64,000 nucleotides of DNA. Origin: Brevibacillus_H sp049846925 (GTDB lineage Bacteria; Bacillota; Bacilli; Brevibacillales; Brevibacillaceae). The number at the start of each line of letters is the position of its first letter. Position 1 is the stretch's first letter. The translations under genes were made by a program, and so were the position numbers. The stretch spans positions 1-64,000 of the forward strand of contig NZ_JBNCMT010000018.1 of NCBI RefSeq assembly GCF_049846925.1. The letters are read 5' to 3'. Positions 61,688 through 64,000 of the stretch are shown here, in pieces. The notes under the pieces were generated by a model that searched no databases, was not told the origin of the DNA, and was given only the letters and a program-made list of their open reading frames with translations.

Positions 61688-61739
61688 AGAAAACCCACCC
61701 GACACAAGCTATCGCTAGCGCCGGGCGGTGCCCCAAACT
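61688..61739. repeat. Structured dispersed repeat, copy C (shortened, ~52 bp)
   Basis: It has the first 33 bases of the repeat (AGAAAACCCACCCGACACAA and GCTATCGCTAGCG), then jumps to the 3' end (CCGGGCGGTGCCCC). The GTCGAC hairpin arm is absent. On the minus strand CCGCCCG...CGGGTGG pairs and TTTTCTT follows, so it could act as a terminator. It sits upstream of the gene at 61775, unlike copies A and B. Confidence 0.75.
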
Positions 61740-61774
61740 TATACATAGCAAGAGAAAGCGGAGGGATACTAGAG

Positions 61775-62680
61775 ATGGAAAGAATAGGATTTATTGGACT
61801 AGGAACTATGGGGATGCCAATGGTTCGCAATCTTTTGCAGGCAGGTTTTGATGTACATGTTGTGTCTCGCAGTCGTGGACCAATTGACAAGGCAGTGAGT
61901 CTGGGTGCCATTGAAGCAAGCAATCCACGTGAGTTGGCGGAAAAGGTTGATATCCTGCTTACATGTCTGCCATTGCCGCCTTCGATTGAAGAAGTTTATT
62001 TCAGTGCAGACGGAATTCTCGAGGCTGATCTAACCAATAAACTGATTATTGATCACAGCACAGTCAGCCCGTTGACCAACAAGCGTTGTTATGATGCTAT
62101 CCAGGCAAAAGGTGGCTCCTACATGGATGCGCCGATCAGTGGAGGACCGATGGGTGCTGAGGCTGGCACGTTGGCGATAATGTGTGGTGGCAAACGTTCT
62201 GATTTCGACCGTGCACTTCCTGTATTTGAAGCGATGGGCAAACATCTATTTTATATTGGTGACATCGGAAACGGCAGTGTTGTCAAGCTGATGAACAATT
62301 ATCTGATTGGCGTACATACGGCTGCGCTCGCAGAGACATTTACCCTGGCAACCAAAATCGGTGTGGATACAGAGCTGATGAGGGACGTACTCACCGTTAG
62401 TACGGGTGACTCCAAAATGTTGCACCGCATTGTTCCTCTTGTCCATGAACGTGATTTTGCCGCCCGATTTAGTAATGAACTCCTGCACAAGGATATGAAA
62501 ATTGCAACCGAGCTCGCCGAGTCGTACGGTGTAGACATGCCGATTAATCAGCTTGCAGAAAAAATGTATGCAGAAGCAAAAGAAAAATACCCCAAAGAAG
62601 ACATGGCTGCTTTGTTTAAAGTTTATGAGGAAAAAGTTGGCGTAGTTGTACAGGGCAAAACCAAAAATGTAGTGGTTTAA
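61775..62680 (+). CDS. NAD(P)-dependent beta-hydroxyacid dehydrogenase (3-hydroxyisobutyrate / tartronate semialdehyde reductase family)
   Basis: A 301-residue enzyme with the Rossmann motif GFIGLGTMGMPMVRNL, substrate motif DAPISGGPMGAEAG and catalytic Lys in GNGSVVKLMNNYL, then DMKIATELAESYGVDMP. It oxidises or reduces a beta-hydroxyacid, perhaps in valine breakdown or glyoxylate metabolism; the substrate cannot be told. ATG 61775 is behind GGAGGG. A longer reading to 61649 passes through repeat C and has no ribosome site, so I rejected it. Confidence 0.87.
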   Translation: MERIGFIGLGTMGMPMVRNLLQAGFDVHVVSRSRGPIDKAVSLGAIEASNPRELAEKVDILLTCLPLPPSIEEVYFSADGILEADLTNKLIIDHSTVSPLTNKRCYDAIQAKGGSYMDAPISGGPMGAEAGTLAIMCGGKRSDFDRALPVFEAMGKHLFYIGDIGNGSVVKLMNNYLIGVHTAALAETFTLATKIGVDTELMRDVLTVSTGDSKMLHRIVPLVHERDFAARFSNELLHKDMKIATELAESYGVDMPINQLAEKMYAEAKEKYPKEDMAALFKVYEEKVGVVVQGKTKNVVV

Positions 62681-62698
62681 ATTGAGGAGGAGTTTGAA

Positions 62699-63139
62699 TT
62701 GCGTTTTTGGATCACCGTCCTGCTCATCTTTCTCCTTGTGCTCCCGTTAACTGCTTGCGGTTCAGCAAACAAGGATGAAAACAAACAAGTCATCATGTTA
62801 GAGGGACGCAGCGGGGATTGGGAAGCATCCCTGCGAAGCACGTATGTGACTACTACTACTCCGGACAAAGGAACGCTGTATCAATCATTGACAATTCGCT
62901 ATATTGGCAAGGAACCACTGGTTCAAAAGTTCTCTTTTGCTTATCAAGACACGGTGGACAAGATCAGCCAAAATGACGTCCAAACACTGCCATCGGGTGT
63001 CTATCAGGTTCAGTCTCAAAAGGAAAATACAGTTGCCCCGTGGGATTTTGCGAAATGGGGACGGAATCAGGCCAATTTGACCATTCAGTTCCAAGGGCAA
63101 GAAATCGCATTGACGATGATAGCAACAGGGAGGCAGTGA
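62699..63139 (+). CDS. Lipoprotein of unknown function
   Basis: A 146-residue lipoprotein starting at TTG 62699, with TTGAGGAGG upstream. Signal FWITVLLIFLLVLPLTACG has lipobox LTAC. The mature protein (GSANKDENKQVIMLEGRSGDW...) is strand-rich with a likely immunoglobulin-like fold; this fits small surface lipoproteins of unclear role in Bacillales. It follows the dehydrogenase by 18 bases, so is probably cotranscribed, and ends at a strong terminator. Confidence 0.78.
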   Translation: MRFWITVLLIFLLVLPLTACGSANKDENKQVIMLEGRSGDWEASLRSTYVTTTTPDKGTLYQSLTIRYIGKEPLVQKFSFAYQDTVDKISQNDVQTLPSGVYQVQSQKENTVAPWDFAKWGRNQANLTIQFQGQEIALTMIATGRQ

Positions 63140-63158
63140 TAAACTGCCTCCTTTATTG
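63129..63158. terminator. Bidirectional terminator
   Basis: GGAGGCAGT/ACTGCCTCC with a 5-base loop followed by TTTATTGTTTT, overlapping the lipoprotein stop codon and ahead of the leftward cheY-like gene. Confidence 0.85.
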
Positions 63159-63518
63159 TTTTAATGCCTTTGCAACAGCAGAAAGTATATTCTCCCTCTG
63201 AATGGGCTTCACCAAAAAATCGTTTGCTCCGCCTCTGATCGCATGAATCACCAATTTGCGTTGTGCCATTGTTGAACACATAATGACTCTAGCATTAGGA
63301 TCAACCTTCTTGATTTCCATCAACGCTTTTATTCCATCCAATTTCGGCATGGTAATATCCATAGTGATCAAGTCAGGCTTATACTGTTTGAACAAGCGGA
63401 CAGCTTCCTCTCCATTGGTCCCTTCTGCAATAACACTATAGCCTGCTTCTTCCAATAAGTTCTTTAACATTAGTCTCATAAACGACACATCATCTACTAT
63501 GATTATCTTTGCGAGCAT
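63153..63518 (-). CDS. CheY-like response regulator (receiver domain only)
   Basis: A 121-residue stand-alone receiver: acidic pocket IVDD (about 9-10), phospho-acceptor Asp in LITMDITMPKLDG (about 53), Thr/Ser in IMCSTM and Lys in FLVKPI. It has no output domain, so it acts by protein contact, as CheY does on the flagellar switch. ATG 63518 is behind AGAGGAAG (GTG 63521 also in frame). It follows the HD-GYP gene on the same strand by about 20 bases, suggesting a two-gene signalling unit. Confidence 0.88.
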   Translation of the reverse strand: MLAKIIIVDDVSFMRLMLKNLLEEAGYSVIAEGTNGEEAVRLFKQYKPDLITMDITMPKLDGIKALMEIKKVDPNARVIMCSTMAQRKLVIHAIRGGANDFLVKPIQRENILSAVAKALKQ

Positions 63519-63538
63519 CACTCAAACTTCCTCTCAAC

Positions 63539-64000
63539 TCAACCAACAAGTTGCTCTATCTGTACGTTGCGACACTTACGTAAATCAATATAATGGTTAT
63601 CAAGTTGCACCAATGGCTTAATCGGGTCCTCTTGATGAATCAAGGTAACTCGTCCCTTTTGACCGTCAGAAAGAATGACTTGACTTCCAACCGCCATCTC
63701 CATCATCCGTTGAACAAACACATGGCAAATAACCGGATCCAGCTTGCCAAACCGTTCTGCCATCATCTGCTCAATTACTTTAAAAAACGGTTGGGCTTCC
63801 TTATACACCCGTTTCGATGTCATGGCATGAAACACATCAGCAACGCCAACAATTTTACTGAATAAATCGATCTGCTTCCCTTTGACTTTATTCGGGTACC
63901 CGCATCCATCCTCCCGTTCATGATGCTGCAAAGCTACTAACGATACACGGGGATGCAGATTCGATATTTGCTGGATAATCTCAAAGCCAAAAACTGTATG
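63539..64000 (-). CDS. HD-GYP domain phosphodiesterase (5' end outside the window)
   Basis: The visible 153 codons contain the second half of an HD-GYP domain: HTVFGFEIIQQ, LQHHEREDGCGYP (HHExxDGxGYP signature) and IVGVADVFHAMTSKRVYK, then a C-terminal domain with VGSQVILSDGQKGRVTLIHQ, possibly beta-barrel-like. HD-GYP proteins degrade c-di-GMP. The frame is open to the window end, so the N-terminus lies beyond 64000. It pairs functionally with the GGDEF protein at 52225 (synthesis) and with the receiver gene just downstream. Confidence 0.85.
   Translation of the reverse strand, partial: HTVFGFEIIQQISNLHPRVSLVALQHHEREDGCGYPNKVKGKQIDLFSKIVGVADVFHAMTSKRVYKEAQPFFKVIEQMMAERFGKLDPVICHVFVQRMMEMAVGSQVILSDGQKGRVTLIHQEDPIKPLVQLDNHYIDLRKCRNVQIEQLVG

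Noticed and set aside
61649..61774. N-terminal extension of the beta-hydroxyacid dehydrogenase by 42 codons
   Set aside because: It reads through repeat copy C, has no ribosome site, and the Rossmann motif begins right at the ATG at 61775.
1..64000. CRISPR array
   Set aside because: No regularly spaced repeats with unique spacers were seen; the repeats found are dispersed or in pairs.

Overview
The window looks like chromosome of a Gram-positive, spore-former-type Firmicute of the order Bacillales. My best guess is the Brevibacillus/Paenibacillaceae group, judged from gene content and protein style (YjcF/YjcG/YjcH and YjcD homologues, YtnP-type lactonase, FabI, SurE, AzlCD, a yybP-ykoY manganese riboswitch, an 18-bp FadR-type operator, strong GGAGG ribosome sites). 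The genus is an inference; no rRNA gene is present to settle it.

Region 1 (1 to about 14.5 kb) is an AT-rich, accessory island abutting the 3' end of a tRNA-Val gene. It starts with the end of an IS21-like element cutting a small gene. A tight five-gene leftward operon (about 515-6160) follows. It encodes an MvaI/BcnI-like endonuclease, two further PD-(D/E)XK-type proteins, a DGQHR/ParB-like protein and a protein with a HEPN-like RxxxxH motif. A DNA cytosine-5 methyltransferase (6394-7941) is divergent from it. LexA-like boxes lie in the divergent promoter and after the methyltransferase. The rest is decaying prophage: small regulators (one frameshifted in an ATTG tetranucleotide tract), a lysis cassette (XhlA-like with an internal amber codon, holin, frameshifted endolysin) and a tyrosine integrase with an amber codon, a frameshift and a changed catalytic Arg, ending at two tRNA genes.

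Region 2 (14.9-47 kb) is ordinary core chromosome. It holds PgpA, the YjcH/YjcG/YjcF cluster, a PHP phosphoesterase, metallo-beta-lactamase proteins, a frameshifted CNNM/CorC-type membrane protein with an intact paralogue 18 kb away, YjcD helicase, FabI, a ZIP transporter, a TerC-type manganese exporter behind its riboswitch, a MocR regulator with AzlCD exporter genes, SurE, ThpR, a leaderless subtilase, an XPB-type helicase, an ECF sigma/anti-sigma pair behind its own ECF-type promoter, and an ABC exporter.

Region 3 (47-64 kb) has an IS200/IS605 element whose TnpA is intact but whose TnpB has lost the first RuvC segment. It is followed by an SGNH hydrolase, an MFS transporter, a YtnP-like lactonase, a 1418-residue chimera (degenerate kinase, degenerate NTPase, TPR-like, GAF-like, GGDEF), two tandem tiny membrane proteins, homoserine dehydrogenase, 2,4-dienoyl-CoA reductase under a FadR-type operator, a 3-hydroxyisobutyrate dehydrogenase family enzyme, a lipoprotein, a CheY-like regulator and an HD-GYP protein cut by the window end.

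Two structured repeat families deserve attention. One is a ~108-bp element with two full copies and one shortened copy (32951, 56481, 61688), whose central hairpin shows a compensatory base-pair change. The other is a ~32-bp hairpin pair upstream of surE that also shows a compensatory change.
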